This document shows positions 1 through 8,585 of a stretch of DNA of 63,492 nucleotides, in pieces. The notes below the pieces were generated by a model, which saw only the letters and a list, made by a program, of their open reading frames with translations, did not search any database and was not told the DNA's origin. Each line of letters begins with the position of its first letter. Positions within the stretch are counted from its first letter, which is position 1. Source of the stretch: Gemella cuniculi DSM 15828 (GTDB lineage Bacteria; Bacillota; Bacilli; Staphylococcales; Gemellaceae); NCBI RefSeq assembly GCF_000425665.1, contig NZ_AUDW01000017.1, forward strand, positions 1-63,492, read 5' to 3'. Made by a program: the position numbers and the translations under genes.

Positions 1-5
1 CTCAT
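1..5 (-). CDS. Start of a divergent gene, cut by the left edge
   Basis: On the minus strand a GGAGG ribosome site (positions 17-13) is followed after 7 nt by ATG at 5-3, so a leftward gene begins here. Only the start codon and two more bases are inside the window, so nothing can be said about its product. Confidence 0.5.
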
Positions 6-321
6 ATATGAACCTCCGTGATGTTTTTGTCGTTATTAACATTTTACACGATTGTTCTTTATGAGTCTTTTTTTATGTCTTACTGTTGCATTTTATTTTA
101 CAACTTATCTTATAAAATAAATATAATAATCAAATATATATTAGAAAAACTTTTTAAAAACTTAAAAAAATAACTCTATCGTATTTTTATAGAAAATTTT
201 TGTATAACTATAACGCATAGTGGTATTACAAATTGATATTTTATTTTTACAAATAGGTATAGTAGACTAATAAGTGTAACCGATAAAGAAAGTAAAAATT
301 TAACTTAAAGGAGATAGACTT
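6..321. other. Intergenic region between divergent genes
   Basis: Very AT-rich 316-nt spacer holding the promoters of the leftward gene and the first aldo/keto reductase. I see no hairpin with a U-tract and no coding frame. A TATAGT element at 258-263 is a possible -10 for the reductase, but no good -35 stands at the right distance. Confidence 0.4.
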
Positions 322-1191
322 ATGCAAAATGTAAAATTAAATAATGGAGTAGAAATGCCGATTTTAGGTTTTGGAGTTTTTCAAATACCTGCTGAACACA
401 CTAAACAAGCAGTACTAGATGCAATTGAAGCTGGATATCGTCATTTTGATACGGCACAAGCTTATTTTAATGAAAAAGAAGTAGGAGAAGCTATTCTTGA
501 ATCTGGAATTGAACGTAAGGAATTTTTTGTGACTAGCAAGATTTGGATAGACAATTATGGTTATGAAAAAGCACGTGCTTCTGTATTGGCTTCGTTGGAA
601 AAAATGGGATTAGATTATTTAGACTTGATGTTATTACATCAACCATTTGGAGATTACTACGGAGCGTATAGAGCACTAGAAGACTTATATAAAGAAGGGA
701 AATTAAGAGCAATAGGTGTAAGTAATTTTTACCCAGATAGATTGTCAGATATTGCGGCATTTAATGAAATAGTACCACAAGTAAATCAAGTAGAAACACA
801 TCCATTTAATCAACAAGTAGCTGCACAGCAAAATATGATAAAAAATGGAGTTCAAATAGAATCATGGGCAACATTTGCTGAAGGAAAAAATGATATATTT
901 AATAATCCAACATTAGTTGAAATTGGTAAAAAGTACGGGAAATCATCTGCACAGGTGATGGTACGTTGGCAAGTGCAACGTGGGATTGTTTGTCTAACAA
1001 AATCATCAAAATTAGAACGTATGAAAGAAAATATTAATGTATTTGACTTTGAGTTAAGTGATGAGGATATGAAGGCAGTTGAACAGTTGGATACTAAAAA
1101 TAGTTTGTTCTTTAATCATCAAGATCCTAATACAGTAGATTTCTTTGTAGATTTAGTACAGCAAAGACGAGAGCGTGTTAGAAATAATTAA
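322..1191 (+). CDS. Aldo/keto reductase
   Basis: NAD(P)H-dependent carbonyl reductase of the AKR superfamily, a cytosolic single-domain TIM barrel of 289 residues, which is the usual length of the bacterial AKR5-like group. The catalytic tetrad is complete: Asp43 and Tyr48 in the DTAQAYFNEKEVG block, Lys73 in VTSK and His106 in LLHQP. AAGGAGA precedes the ATG. The physiological substrate cannot be read from sequence; small aldehydes, methylglyoxal or 2,5-diketogluconate-type ketones are family options. It lies 125 nt before a close paralog with its own promoter, so the pair looks like a tandem duplication that diverged. The nucleotide-binding side of this copy is less canonical (TKSS where its neighbour has PKST). 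Confidence 0.9.
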   Translation: MQNVKLNNGVEMPILGFGVFQIPAEHTKQAVLDAIEAGYRHFDTAQAYFNEKEVGEAILESGIERKEFFVTSKIWIDNYGYEKARASVLASLEKMGLDYLDLMLLHQPFGDYYGAYRALEDLYKEGKLRAIGVSNFYPDRLSDIAAFNEIVPQVNQVETHPFNQQVAAQQNMIKNGVQIESWATFAEGKNDIFNNPTLVEIGKKYGKSSAQVMVRWQVQRGIVCLTKSSKLERMKENINVFDFELSDEDMKAVEQLDTKNSLFFNHQDPNTVDFFVDLVQQRRERVRNN

Positions 1192-1254
1192 TAAAGCGGA
1201 AATAATATAGTAGGTTATAAAGGTATACTAGAATAGAAAATAAGAATGGTACTT

Positions 1255-1281
1255 TTGACAAAATAAAGTGTAATATATAAT
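1255..1281 (+). promoter_or_regulatory. Probable promoter of the second aldo/keto reductase
   Basis: TTGACA at 1255-1260 and TATAAT at 1276-1281. Both hexamers are perfect but the spacer is only 15 bp, so basal activity may be low or may depend on an activator. Confidence 0.5.
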
Positions 1282-1316
1282 CAAAGATAAATATTAAATA
1301 AAAAGAGGTAAACAAG

Positions 1317-2177
1317 ATGACAAAATTAGTAAAATTAAATGATGGTAACACGATTCCAGCAATAGGTTTTGGAGTATTCCAAATTCCAGCAGACGGTTCA
1401 ACATATAAAGCAGTAAAAGAAGCACTAGAAGTAGGGTATCGTCATATAGACACAGCACAGGCGTATTTTAATGAAAAAGAAGTAGGAGATGCGATTAAAG
1501 ATTCTGGAATACCCCGTGAAGAGATATTCGTAACAAGTAAACTTTGGATTCAAGATTTCCCTTATGAAATAGCAAAAGCAACTATTGATAAAACTTTAGA
1601 AAAAATGGGATTAGATTATTTAGATCTTTATTTACTGCACCAACCTTATGGAGAAGTAGAAGAAGCATGGTGTGCTTTAGAAGAAGCGAAAGCGGAAGGG
1701 AAGATTAAATCAATTGGCGTTTCAAATTTCACACCAAATTTCTGGAATAAATTTATACCAAATTTTAAAACAATGCCAGCAATAAATCAAGTAGAATTTA
1801 ATCCTTATTTCCAACAAAAAGAACTACGTGAAGTTTTATCAAAAGATAATGTAAGGTTAGAAGCATGGGCACCATTAGGTCAAGGTAGTCCAGAATTATT
1901 CCAAGAAGAAATTATTACAACTTTAGCTGAAAAATACAATAAAGATGCTGGACAAATCATCTTACGCTTTGAAAATCAAGAAGGAATTATTTCATTACCA
2001 AAATCTACAAAACAAGCACGTATGATTACAAATAAAGACATTTTTGACTTTGAATTAACAGAAGAAGAAATGAATTCTATTCGTACTTTAGATAAAGGAA
2101 AAGGAAATCACGACCCAGATGCACCAGGAGTAGGAGAATACCTACTAACAGCATATGATATTCATGCAAACGAGTAA
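1317..2177 (+). CDS. Aldo/keto reductase (second copy)
   Basis: Second AKR-family NAD(P)H-dependent reductase, 286 residues. The tetrad is Asp45, Tyr50, Lys75 and His108. The conserved EAWAPLGQG and LPKST blocks that line the cofactor pocket are present, so it looks fully active. The start ATG sits 8 nt behind AAAGAGG. It shares most motif blocks with the upstream copy. A strong bidirectional terminator follows, and the LysR gene beyond it is read on the other strand, so that regulator could act on this gene pair as well as on the flavodoxin genes. The substrate is unknown. Confidence 0.9.
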   Translation: MTKLVKLNDGNTIPAIGFGVFQIPADGSTYKAVKEALEVGYRHIDTAQAYFNEKEVGDAIKDSGIPREEIFVTSKLWIQDFPYEIAKATIDKTLEKMGLDYLDLYLLHQPYGEVEEAWCALEEAKAEGKIKSIGVSNFTPNFWNKFIPNFKTMPAINQVEFNPYFQQKELREVLSKDNVRLEAWAPLGQGSPELFQEEIITTLAEKYNKDAGQIILRFENQEGIISLPKSTKQARMITNKDIFDFELTEEEMNSIRTLDKGKGNHDPDAPGVGEYLLTAYDIHANE

Positions 2178-2228
2178 TTTGATAAATAAGAACTTTACTA
2201 GTTTAGAAATAAAGTAATAAAAACATCG

Positions 2229-2278
2229 AAAAAGACGAACGAAATTAGGTAAGAAATGTAGTTCGTCTTTTCTAGTTT
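2229..2278. terminator. Bidirectional terminator
   Basis: Inverted repeat AAAGACGAAC (2231-2240) / GTTCGTCTTT (2261-2270) with an A-run before and a T-rich tail after. It sits between convergent genes (aldo/keto reductase and LysR) and probably serves both. Confidence 0.75.
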
Positions 2279-2305
2279 TTGTAATAAAGGTATTTAAAGT
2301 AAAAT

Positions 2306-3133
2306 CTATAGCAATAAGTTTATTAAGTGTTTATTTTTATTAAGAACATTGATATAGAAAGTTTTTGTGGCTTCCTTATCTGAGATTGGGATTTCAATTT
2401 TCCCATCAGCATATCCGTAATATTGTTGGGTAATATTTGTTGTGAAATATGGTAATGCTGAAGCGGTGATTAAGTCATTAAAAGCATCGCTATCTTGCTG
2501 CCTGATAAAATGGACATCGGTCAAGATGGAAGAAAGGTTATCCCAAACACCTAGATCGGTTAAAAGAAGAATGGATAGATGTGATAGGTCTTTGAATGTA
2601 ATTTCTTCCTTACTTGCTAAAGGATGTGTCGGCAGTACAGCGATATTTAATTGTTCTTTAAACATAGGCTTAGATGTAATACGCTCATCTTCAACTAGAT
2701 AATCGGTAAAAACAATTTGGTTTGTTTCTTCTAAAAGGCTGGTTATAAGCTCATTAGTAGAATTCATGCTGAATTTTATTTTGTGACCAGTTTTCTTTTC
2801 TTCAAAGTTACTTTCTATTTCAAACATAGGACCTGGGGCACAAATCCCTATAAAAAGAGTGCTATGTTTTAATTCGTGACGTTTGGCGATATGGGTAAAA
2901 TGTTCGGCATGAGTAAGTAGCTTCATAGCTTCTTCTACAACAAACAAGCCAGTATCAGTAAAGGTAGTTTTATTTTTTTGGCGAATAAATAATTTTACAT
3001 CAAGTTCTTCTTCAAGACGTTGTAAACTACGTGTTAAAGCTGGTTGTGAAATCATTAACTTTTCAGCAGCACGTGTAATTGTTCCTTCTTCAAAGAAAGT
3101 AATTAATTGTTGCAGTTGGTTTAAGTCAATCAT
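2306..3133 (-). CDS. LysR-family transcriptional regulator
   Basis: LTTR of 275 residues: winged helix-turn-helix at about residues 4-62 (LNQLQQLITFFEEGTITRAA followed by the ISQPALTRSLQRLEEEL recognition region), then a shortened effector-binding domain of the periplasmic-protein type. It is read divergently from the flavodoxin operon. A perfect 9-bp inverted repeat in the intervening promoter is the obvious operator, so the classic LTTR arrangement suggests it controls the flavodoxin/reductase genes and itself. The inducer is unknown; family members often sense small organic acids or redox stress. ATG preceded by AGAGAGG. Confidence 0.85.
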   Translation of the reverse strand: MIDLNQLQQLITFFEEGTITRAAEKLMISQPALTRSLQRLEEELDVKLFIRQKNKTTFTDTGLFVVEEAMKLLTHAEHFTHIAKRHELKHSTLFIGICAPGPMFEIESNFEEKKTGHKIKFSMNSTNELITSLLEETNQIVFTDYLVEDERITSKPMFKEQLNIAVLPTHPLASKEEITFKDLSHLSILLLTDLGVWDNLSSILTDVHFIRQQDSDAFNDLITASALPYFTTNITQQYYGYADGKIEIPISDKEATKTFYINVLNKNKHLINLLL

Positions 3134-3199
3134 AAAAAGTACCTCTCTTTAAAATATTTTTACTATGTGTTTTAATTATACCACAATGCTAAATAAATA

Positions 3200-3245
3200 T
3201 TGTTAAATTTCTTGTTATTGCTATAAAATATATTTAAGCAATAAC
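3200..3245 (+). promoter_or_regulatory. Promoter and LysR-type operator for the flavodoxin operon
   Basis: GTTATTGCT (3214-3222) and AGCAATAAC (3237-3245) form a perfect 9-bp inverted repeat with a 14-bp centre. The centre overlaps a likely -10 (TATAAA at 3222-3227) whose -35 would be TTGTTA at 3200-3205, a 16-bp spacer. The position between divergent LysR and target genes supports an LTTR site. A small RNA hairpin is the alternative reading, but there is no U-tract. Confidence 0.55.
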
Positions 3246-3264
3246 AGAAAGGAGAAGACGGTAA

Positions 3265-4032
3265 ATGTTTGATTATATAAAAAAGATAGTTTTGGTATCA
3301 AGCCTTCCTTTATTATTAACTGGGTGTGTGTCAACGAATAATGAAAAAAATAGTGATACGAGTAAAAATAGTAGTGAAAAAATTCCTCAAGGAAAAATGA
3401 ATGTAAATGATATAAAGGCTTCTCAAGTTGGATTAAGTGATGAAAAATGGAATCAAAGTAGAGGTACTGACTCGGATGGGAAAGATACGAATAGTACTAA
3501 TGAACCAACAAGAATTTTGACAAAAGATGCGAAGTCACTTATCGTCTATTTTTCTCGTTCGGGTTCAACGGAATTGTTGGCAAGTAAAGTTCAGTCATTA
3601 TCTAACGCTGATGTGCTAGAGATAGTAGTGTCGGATACGTATAGCTCAGATTATTATCAAACGGTACAACGTGCTAATGGAGAAAGAGAGCAAAGTGGAG
3701 TTCCATTACTAAATACATCTGTTCCAGATTTAAAACAGTACGACACGATTTATTTAGGATATCCTATTTGGGCAATGACATTGGCAGAACCAATGACTAG
3801 TTTTCTTGAACAATATGGAGAAGAGTTGTCAGGAAAAATAATTGTTCCATTTTCAACAAATGGAAGTTATGGAATTGGATCAAGTGTTAATAAAATAGAA
3901 GCTATATTAAAAGATAAGGCGACAGATTTCAAAATTGCTGAACCTTATACAATAGAGGGGAATAAGGTAGATAAAGCAGATGAAAGTTTAATAACTTGGT
4001 TTAATAAAATAATAGTAAGTAAAAGTAAATAA
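3265..4032 (+). CDS. Flavodoxin-domain lipoprotein
   Basis: Exported flavodoxin of 255 residues. The signal peptide ends in a lipobox LLTGC with Cys21 as the lipidation site, followed by a Ser/Asn/Lys-rich tether to about residue 85. The flavodoxin fold starts at SLIVYFSRSGSTE (91-103), the phosphate-binding loop for FMN. It also has the YPIWAMTLAEPM and PFSTNGSYG segments of the flavodoxin_4 type. It should sit on the outer face of the membrane. It is first in a run with a second anchored flavodoxin and a transmembrane reductase, so electron relay out of the cell is a reasonable inference. Extracytoplasmic flavodoxins need FMN outside the cytosol, which is unusual. Confidence 0.85.
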   Translation: MFDYIKKIVLVSSLPLLLTGCVSTNNEKNSDTSKNSSEKIPQGKMNVNDIKASQVGLSDEKWNQSRGTDSDGKDTNSTNEPTRILTKDAKSLIVYFSRSGSTELLASKVQSLSNADVLEIVVSDTYSSDYYQTVQRANGEREQSGVPLLNTSVPDLKQYDTIYLGYPIWAMTLAEPMTSFLEQYGEELSGKIIVPFSTNGSYGIGSSVNKIEAILKDKATDFKIAEPYTIEGNKVDKADESLITWFNKIIVSKSK

Positions 4033-4105
4033 AATAGAAATTAGTATATATAAATTTTAATATAATAATTTGTAGTTAAAAGTATTATGCAAGGAGATAA
4101 TAGAG

Positions 4106-4801
4106 ATGAAAACAAGAAAAATTATTTTTGGAGTAGGAGTATTTGCTGTATTAGCGGGATTGTTCATATGGAATTTTACAAGAACAAGTAGCAACAGTGG
4201 AACAAATTCAACAAATCAGACAGCTTCAACAGCAGCAAATGTAAATGCAACAATAACAAAACAAAGTACAAAAGATCTATCAGGGGACAATGATGCTATT
4301 GTGGTATATTTCTCAAGAACACAAGGTGTTTATAATGGGCCATTACAAGTGGGAAATACAAAACGTGTAGCTGAGTTTATCGCAGAAGCAACTAATGCAG
4401 ACACATACGAAATTGTAGCGGCAAAAGATTATCCAACAGATTATCAAGAAACAACAGAAGTAGCAAGAGCAGAACAAAGAGAAAATGCAAGACCGGCGAT
4501 TGCCAATCCACTACCCGATCTTTCTGAATATGAAGTAGTATATATTGGAGCACCAGTATGGTGGAGTGAATATCCAATGGTAGTTAGAACGTTTATAGAT
4601 GCAGAGGCAAGTGCATTAGCAGGCAAAAAAATAATTCCATTTACAACTCACGAAGGATCTGGTCTAGGAAATACAGAAAGATTATTAAGATCACAATTCA
4701 CCAATGCAACTGTACTAGAAGGTTTGGCAGTAAGAGGTAATGATGCGATAAATTCACAACCAGCAGTTAATGCTTGGTTAGAAAGAATAGGGCAAAAATA
4801 A
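4106..4801 (+). CDS. Membrane-anchored flavodoxin
   Basis: Flavodoxin_4-type protein of 231 residues with one N-terminal membrane helix (residues 6-24) and no lipobox cysteine, then an Asn/Thr/Ser-rich linker, then the flavodoxin domain from about residue 63. The FMN loop is VVYFSRTQGV, and the conserved IGAPVWWSEYPM block binds the flavin ring in this family. With positive charges at the extreme N-terminus the catalytic domain should face outward. Its stop overlaps the start of the reductase gene by one base (TAATG), so the two are translationally coupled and probably form one electron-transfer unit. Confidence 0.85.
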   Translation: MKTRKIIFGVGVFAVLAGLFIWNFTRTSSNSGTNSTNQTASTAANVNATITKQSTKDLSGDNDAIVVYFSRTQGVYNGPLQVGNTKRVAEFIAEATNADTYEIVAAKDYPTDYQETTEVARAEQRENARPAIANPLPDLSEYEVVYIGAPVWWSEYPMVVRTFIDAEASALAGKKIIPFTTHEGSGLGNTERLLRSQFTNATVLEGLAVRGNDAINSQPAVNAWLERIGQK

Positions 4802-6090
4802 TGTTAAAAAAATATCCGAAAGCACTGTATTTAACGTGGGTAGCGATTTTAGGTCTTTTGCCCGCTCCGCTTGCGTTAATGTTAAATATGAGTCTACTAG
4901 AAAGCTCGAACAATCTTTTTATTTATGATGCGGGGATTTACGCATATGTTTGGTGGCTTGTGATAGTTTATCTTTCGACAAGACCAAGTTGGTTAGATAG
5001 ATTAATAGGACTTCCTGCAATGTATTTCGTTCATGGAATGGTAGGAGTGTTTGCACTATTTGCGGCATTTATTCACTGGTATTTTTCATTTTCTATGCAC
5101 GAAGAGATAAAGGTAACAGGTAACTGGGCATTGTATCTTGCAGCATTTTTGATTGTTTATTCTAGTTTGTTTATGTCAGGTTGGTTTGTGGATCGTTTTG
5201 TACCTTTTGCAAAAATTAAAAACAGACTGAACAAATTTTTGAAACATGAACTTTCTGTTTGGGTACATAGATTACATTTTGTAGCGATATTTTTAATTTG
5301 GTTGCATGTCCATGTAATTCCACGTATAGCAATATTAACACCGTTTATGATTTTATTTGATTTGTATACAGTGTATTTCTTAGCGACTTACATATGGTAT
5401 AAATATATTGCAAGTCATGAAGATACAACTTTTACAACTATAGTAGCTAATGAAAAATTATCAAAAACAGTACAGCAACTTACATTACGTTTGCCAAAAG
5501 GACACAGTTACAAAGCGGGAGATTTTTACTTTTTAAGTTTTAGAGATAAAAATATCTCAAAAGAAAAACATCCATTTTCGGTAGCATCAGCACCGTCTAA
5601 AAATCCGAATGAAGTAGTATTCACTATTCAAGCGGTAGGAGATTTTACAAAGAATATCCCAAAAGTAAAAGTAGGTTCTAAAGTTATTTTAGAAGGACCT
5701 TTTGGACGTTTTGATGCTATAGCAAAGGAAAATCCAAAATTACCCTTAATTTTATATGGGACAGGTTCAGGAATAGCACCTCTTATGAGTATGGCACAAG
5801 AATATAAAAGCGAACGTGAAGTTCATATAATATGGAGTGCAAAAAACGAAGATGAGATGTATTTTGATGATGAGTTTCGTGAACTTGCAGTGAATGAAAA
5901 TATAACTTATCATGGGCAAGCGCACAGATTTACAAGTGATGCATTAAAAAATATACTGGATAAAAAAGAAATAATTACAGGTTTATTCTTTATAGTAGGA
6001 GCAGCAACAACGGTATTAAAAGTTGAGAAAAATTTAAGAAAGATTGGTGTGAAAAATACAAGAATACATGATGAACGATTAACGATGTAG
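4801..6090 (+). CDS. Transmembrane ferric-reductase-like oxidoreductase (heme/FAD/NAD)
   Basis: 429 residues from the ATG that overlaps the previous stop (TAATG); an in-frame upstream GTG exists but lies inside the flavodoxin gene. About six N-terminal membrane helices carry histidines at 78, 92, 156, 159, 169 and 171, the pattern of a b-heme ferric-reductase-like core. A cytosolic ferredoxin-NADP reductase module follows: an FAD site with HPFSVASAPS near residue 260 and an NAD(P) site with GTGSGIAPLMSM near 320. Electrons would pass from NAD(P)H through FAD and heme across the membrane. Coupling to the two exported flavodoxins upstream suggests they are its acceptors. Ferric iron or quinone reduction are alternatives. 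Confidence 0.8.
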   Translation: MLKKYPKALYLTWVAILGLLPAPLALMLNMSLLESSNNLFIYDAGIYAYVWWLVIVYLSTRPSWLDRLIGLPAMYFVHGMVGVFALFAAFIHWYFSFSMHEEIKVTGNWALYLAAFLIVYSSLFMSGWFVDRFVPFAKIKNRLNKFLKHELSVWVHRLHFVAIFLIWLHVHVIPRIAILTPFMILFDLYTVYFLATYIWYKYIASHEDTTFTTIVANEKLSKTVQQLTLRLPKGHSYKAGDFYFLSFRDKNISKEKHPFSVASAPSKNPNEVVFTIQAVGDFTKNIPKVKVGSKVILEGPFGRFDAIAKENPKLPLILYGTGSGIAPLMSMAQEYKSEREVHIIWSAKNEDEMYFDDEFRELAVNENITYHGQAHRFTSDALKNILDKKEIITGLFFIVGAATTVLKVEKNLRKIGVKNTRIHDERLTM

Positions 6091-6094
6091 CAAC

Positions 6095-6118
6095 AAAGGG
6101 AGCTTTTTAGCTCCTTTT
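6095..6118 (+). terminator. Terminator after the flavodoxin/reductase operon
   Basis: Ten-base-pair stem with loop TTTT: AAAGGGAGCT / AGCTCCTTTT, starting four bases after the reductase stop. The next gene has its own RBS 15 nt further on, so some read-through into it is likely. Confidence 0.75.
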
Positions 6119-6144
6119 AATATACAAAATTAGGAGGAAAAGAA

Positions 6145-7062
6145 ATGAAAAAACAGGTTTTAATAGCGAGTGCACTTGGGCTTAGTATAATTCTTGGAGC
6201 CTGTAGCAGTGTAACAACTACACAAAATTCTCAAGTATCGCAAAACCAAGAAATGATGTCGAATAGCTTAAGTAAAGTAGAAACACTAAATTATTCTATA
6301 AATTATGAGGGGAAAAATTATGATAAAAATGTATTAGTCTATGTACCAGAACAATATAAACAAGGGGAGAAGATAGATGTTCTTTATTTAATGCATGGAT
6401 CAACTGGCTCTGGAGAAGAATTGGCGAATGCACTTAAACCATTATTGGACACGTGGATTAGAGAAGGGAAAATAAAACCGATGTTAGTCGCTTTTCCGAC
6501 ATATTATCCAGATAGAAGTTTTGTAACGAGCAATTACAGTAGGGATTATCCTTTAAATAACTTCTTCGCAACAGAGGAAATAGACAAGGTAATCGAGCGA
6601 GTAGAGACTAATTACACGACTTTTGCAGAAAATAGTAGTGTGAATGCTTTACGTGAAAGTAGAAAACACCGTACCTTTGGAGGATATTCTATGGGAAGCG
6701 TAACAACTTGGGATATTTTAGTTAATAAGTCGGACTATTTCTACTATTACATGCCGATGGCAGGAGATAGTTGGATAGGTCGAAGTACAAACATGTCAAG
6801 TGATGAGGTAAGCGATAAGTTAACGAGTGGACTGCGAGCGAATAATTACAATGCAGAGGATTTTAAAATAATCGCAATGGTCGGAGAAAGAGATGGAACG
6901 AAAAGCAGCATGATTCCTCAAATAAACGCTCTTAGAAATAAACACAACGATTTAATAAACAGCTCTAACCTAATTTATTGGGAAAATGATAACGGTGGGC
7001 ATGACTTAAATTCTTTATTAGTTGAAGTAGAGTATGGAAGCCAAATGTTGTTTAAGGAATAA
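6145..7062 (+). CDS. Esterase lipoprotein (feruloyl esterase/esterase D type)
   Basis: Secreted alpha/beta-hydrolase of 305 residues in the PF00756 group. Signal peptide with lipobox LGAC (Cys20), Ser/Asn/Gln-rich tether, then the catalytic domain. The nucleophile is Ser182 in GGYSMGS; His286 in NGGHD is the probable base; LMHGSTGSG near residue 80 is the oxyanion region. Members hydrolyse acetyl, feruloyl or other ester groups on carbohydrates. A cytosolic paralog lies at 11985-12860 with the same SMGSV.TW core. It is only 82 nt behind the reductase gene, with an intervening terminator. Confidence 0.85.
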   Translation: MKKQVLIASALGLSIILGACSSVTTTQNSQVSQNQEMMSNSLSKVETLNYSINYEGKNYDKNVLVYVPEQYKQGEKIDVLYLMHGSTGSGEELANALKPLLDTWIREGKIKPMLVAFPTYYPDRSFVTSNYSRDYPLNNFFATEEIDKVIERVETNYTTFAENSSVNALRESRKHRTFGGYSMGSVTTWDILVNKSDYFYYYMPMAGDSWIGRSTNMSSDEVSDKLTSGLRANNYNAEDFKIIAMVGERDGTKSSMIPQINALRNKHNDLINSSNLIYWENDNGGHDLNSLLVEVEYGSQMLFKE

Positions 7063-7070
7063 ATAAAAGA

Positions 7071-7113
7071 AAAGTAGTGAGATCTATTATAGTAGGAATT
7101 TTACTACTTTTTA
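7071..7113 (+). terminator. Terminator after the esterase lipoprotein
   Basis: AAAGTAGT (7071-7078) pairs with ACTACTTT (7103-7110), followed by T-rich sequence. The loop is long, so this is a moderate call. Confidence 0.55.
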
Positions 7114-7324
7114 ATTTTATATAGTATTATTTTCTCGGAAATAGTGCAAAAATATGAAGAAATTATTGCTTTAATGTGAAGATAATTATTTTTACTGTAG
7201 TTTAGCTAATTTCTAATTTGAATGTGTGAATGAAGCATAGGAGTATTTAAATTTTTTATTTTATATGAGTTGATCAGTCATTATATCTATAAATAGTTAG
7301 GCACAATAAATAAAATTGATTTTG
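7114..7324. other. Intergenic, nothing recognised
   Basis: About 210 nt of AT-rich sequence between the terminators of two convergent genes. No coding frame with an RBS, no repeat and no promoter that I can support. Confidence 0.3.
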
Positions 7325-7387
7325 AAAAAAAGGGGGCTACTTAAAAATCGTGATTCTATAAAAATCGATTTTGTAGTGCTCCCTTTT
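7325..7387 (-). terminator. Terminator of the ROK kinase gene
   Basis: Long hairpin: outer arms AAAAAGGGGGCTAC / GTAGTGCTCCCTTTTT with an inner AAAATCG / CGATTTT stem, and a U-tract on the minus strand (rightward arms also end in T5). Transcription from the ROK gene would stop here. Confidence 0.7.
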
Positions 7388-7456
7388 TATATGTTTATTT
7401 AAATTTTTTATAGTTTCAGTATAACTTGAAATCAGTTTTTTAAGCTAAAATCAATT

Positions 7457-8320
7457 TTATTTTTTTATAAATGGGCTAATTGCTCCGTAGAGAGCGGCAT
7501 CATTTCCTAAAGAAGCGGTTAAGAATTTTGTTTTGTTATTTTTTATGGGGTGAAGTTTGCGGACTTTTTCTTCTAATTTATTTAGTAGATAATCTCCTTG
7601 AGCAGAGATAGCACCGCCAATAATAATATATTTTGGATCTAATATGCAAAGGAGGTTAACAATTCCTCTAGCCACTTCGTATAACCACTCGTCTAAAATT
7701 TTTAATGCAGTACTATCTTCTCGTCTGCATAAATCAAAAAATTCAATAACGCTAAGTCCATCGTACATTTCATCTTTTATTTTTTTTGCTAGAATAATAG
7801 TAGAAGCTCGTTGTTCATATGTAGTATCCGTATCAGCATCGTAGACAGATTGACCTATTTCTCCAACACCAAAATTTGAACCAAATGGCAAGTTCTTTAA
7901 ATAGTAAGCTCCACCGATCCCTGTGCCAAGAGCTAGACAAAAAACTTCCTCAAGTCCTTTTGCACCACCAAGCCATTGTTCTCCTAAAAGTGCACAGTTA
8001 ACATCATTGTCTACATAGATATCAACACCAAGCCTATCTCCAAAATCACGTTTAAAGTTTGTTCCAACATAATTTTTTATTGTAGGTGCCGCTCTAATGA
8101 CTTCCATATTAATATTATCAATAACACCTGCGGCAGAAATACCAACAGTGTTAAAATTATAATTTTCTCTAATTTTATTGGCAACTCTGTACATTTCATC
8201 CGTAATTTTTGTAGTAACATTGTCAGGTGTTTTACAAGTTTCATAATGAACAATTTTATAGTTACTATCAAAAACGGCGAATTTTATACTTGTTCCTCCA
8301 ATATCAACTCCTAAATACAT
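7457..8320 (-). CDS. ROK-family sugar kinase
   Basis: ATP-dependent sugar kinase, 287 residues from the ATG at 8320, which stands 6 nt behind AGTAGGT; an ATG two codons upstream is too close to that site. The phosphate-1 motif is GVDIGGTSIKFAVFD and the adenosine region is IIIGGAISAQG. The CxCGxxGC zinc motif common in ROK kinases is absent, and the usual GEIGH reads GEIGQ, so it belongs to the zinc-less subgroup. It is divergent from mannose-6-phosphate isomerase, which suggests a shared sugar pathway such as fructose or mannose entry, but the substrate cannot be fixed. Confidence 0.8.
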   Translation of the reverse strand: MYLGVDIGGTSIKFAVFDSNYKIVHYETCKTPDNVTTKITDEMYRVANKIRENYNFNTVGISAAGVIDNINMEVIRAAPTIKNYVGTNFKRDFGDRLGVDIYVDNDVNCALLGEQWLGGAKGLEEVFCLALGTGIGGAYYLKNLPFGSNFGVGEIGQSVYDADTDTTYEQRASTIILAKKIKDEMYDGLSVIEFFDLCRREDSTALKILDEWLYEVARGIVNLLCILDPKYIIIGGAISAQGDYLLNKLEEKVRKLHPIKNNKTKFLTASLGNDAALYGAISPFIKK

Positions 8321-8585
8321 AAACATACCTACTTTCTTAATATTATTTTTACAAAGGTCATAGCTAAATAGAGAGTTTAATAAAAATTTTAATTATTGAG
8401 CTATTTTTAACTTTGTATTTTATTTAAATAAAAATATTCTACACGCTTATATTAGCATAAAAAAAATTTTTTGGAAACTAAAATTTTTTAAAATGTAGTG
8501 ATGCATTTAAAATAGGCATGTATAGAAATTAAAAACTGTTTATGGTATTATTAAAGGTGATAATCACAATTAAGAGGAGATTGAA

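Noticed and set aside
2442-2702. Plus-strand frame inside the LysR gene
   Set aside because: Antisense to the conserved effector domain; no RBS and no recognisable motif.
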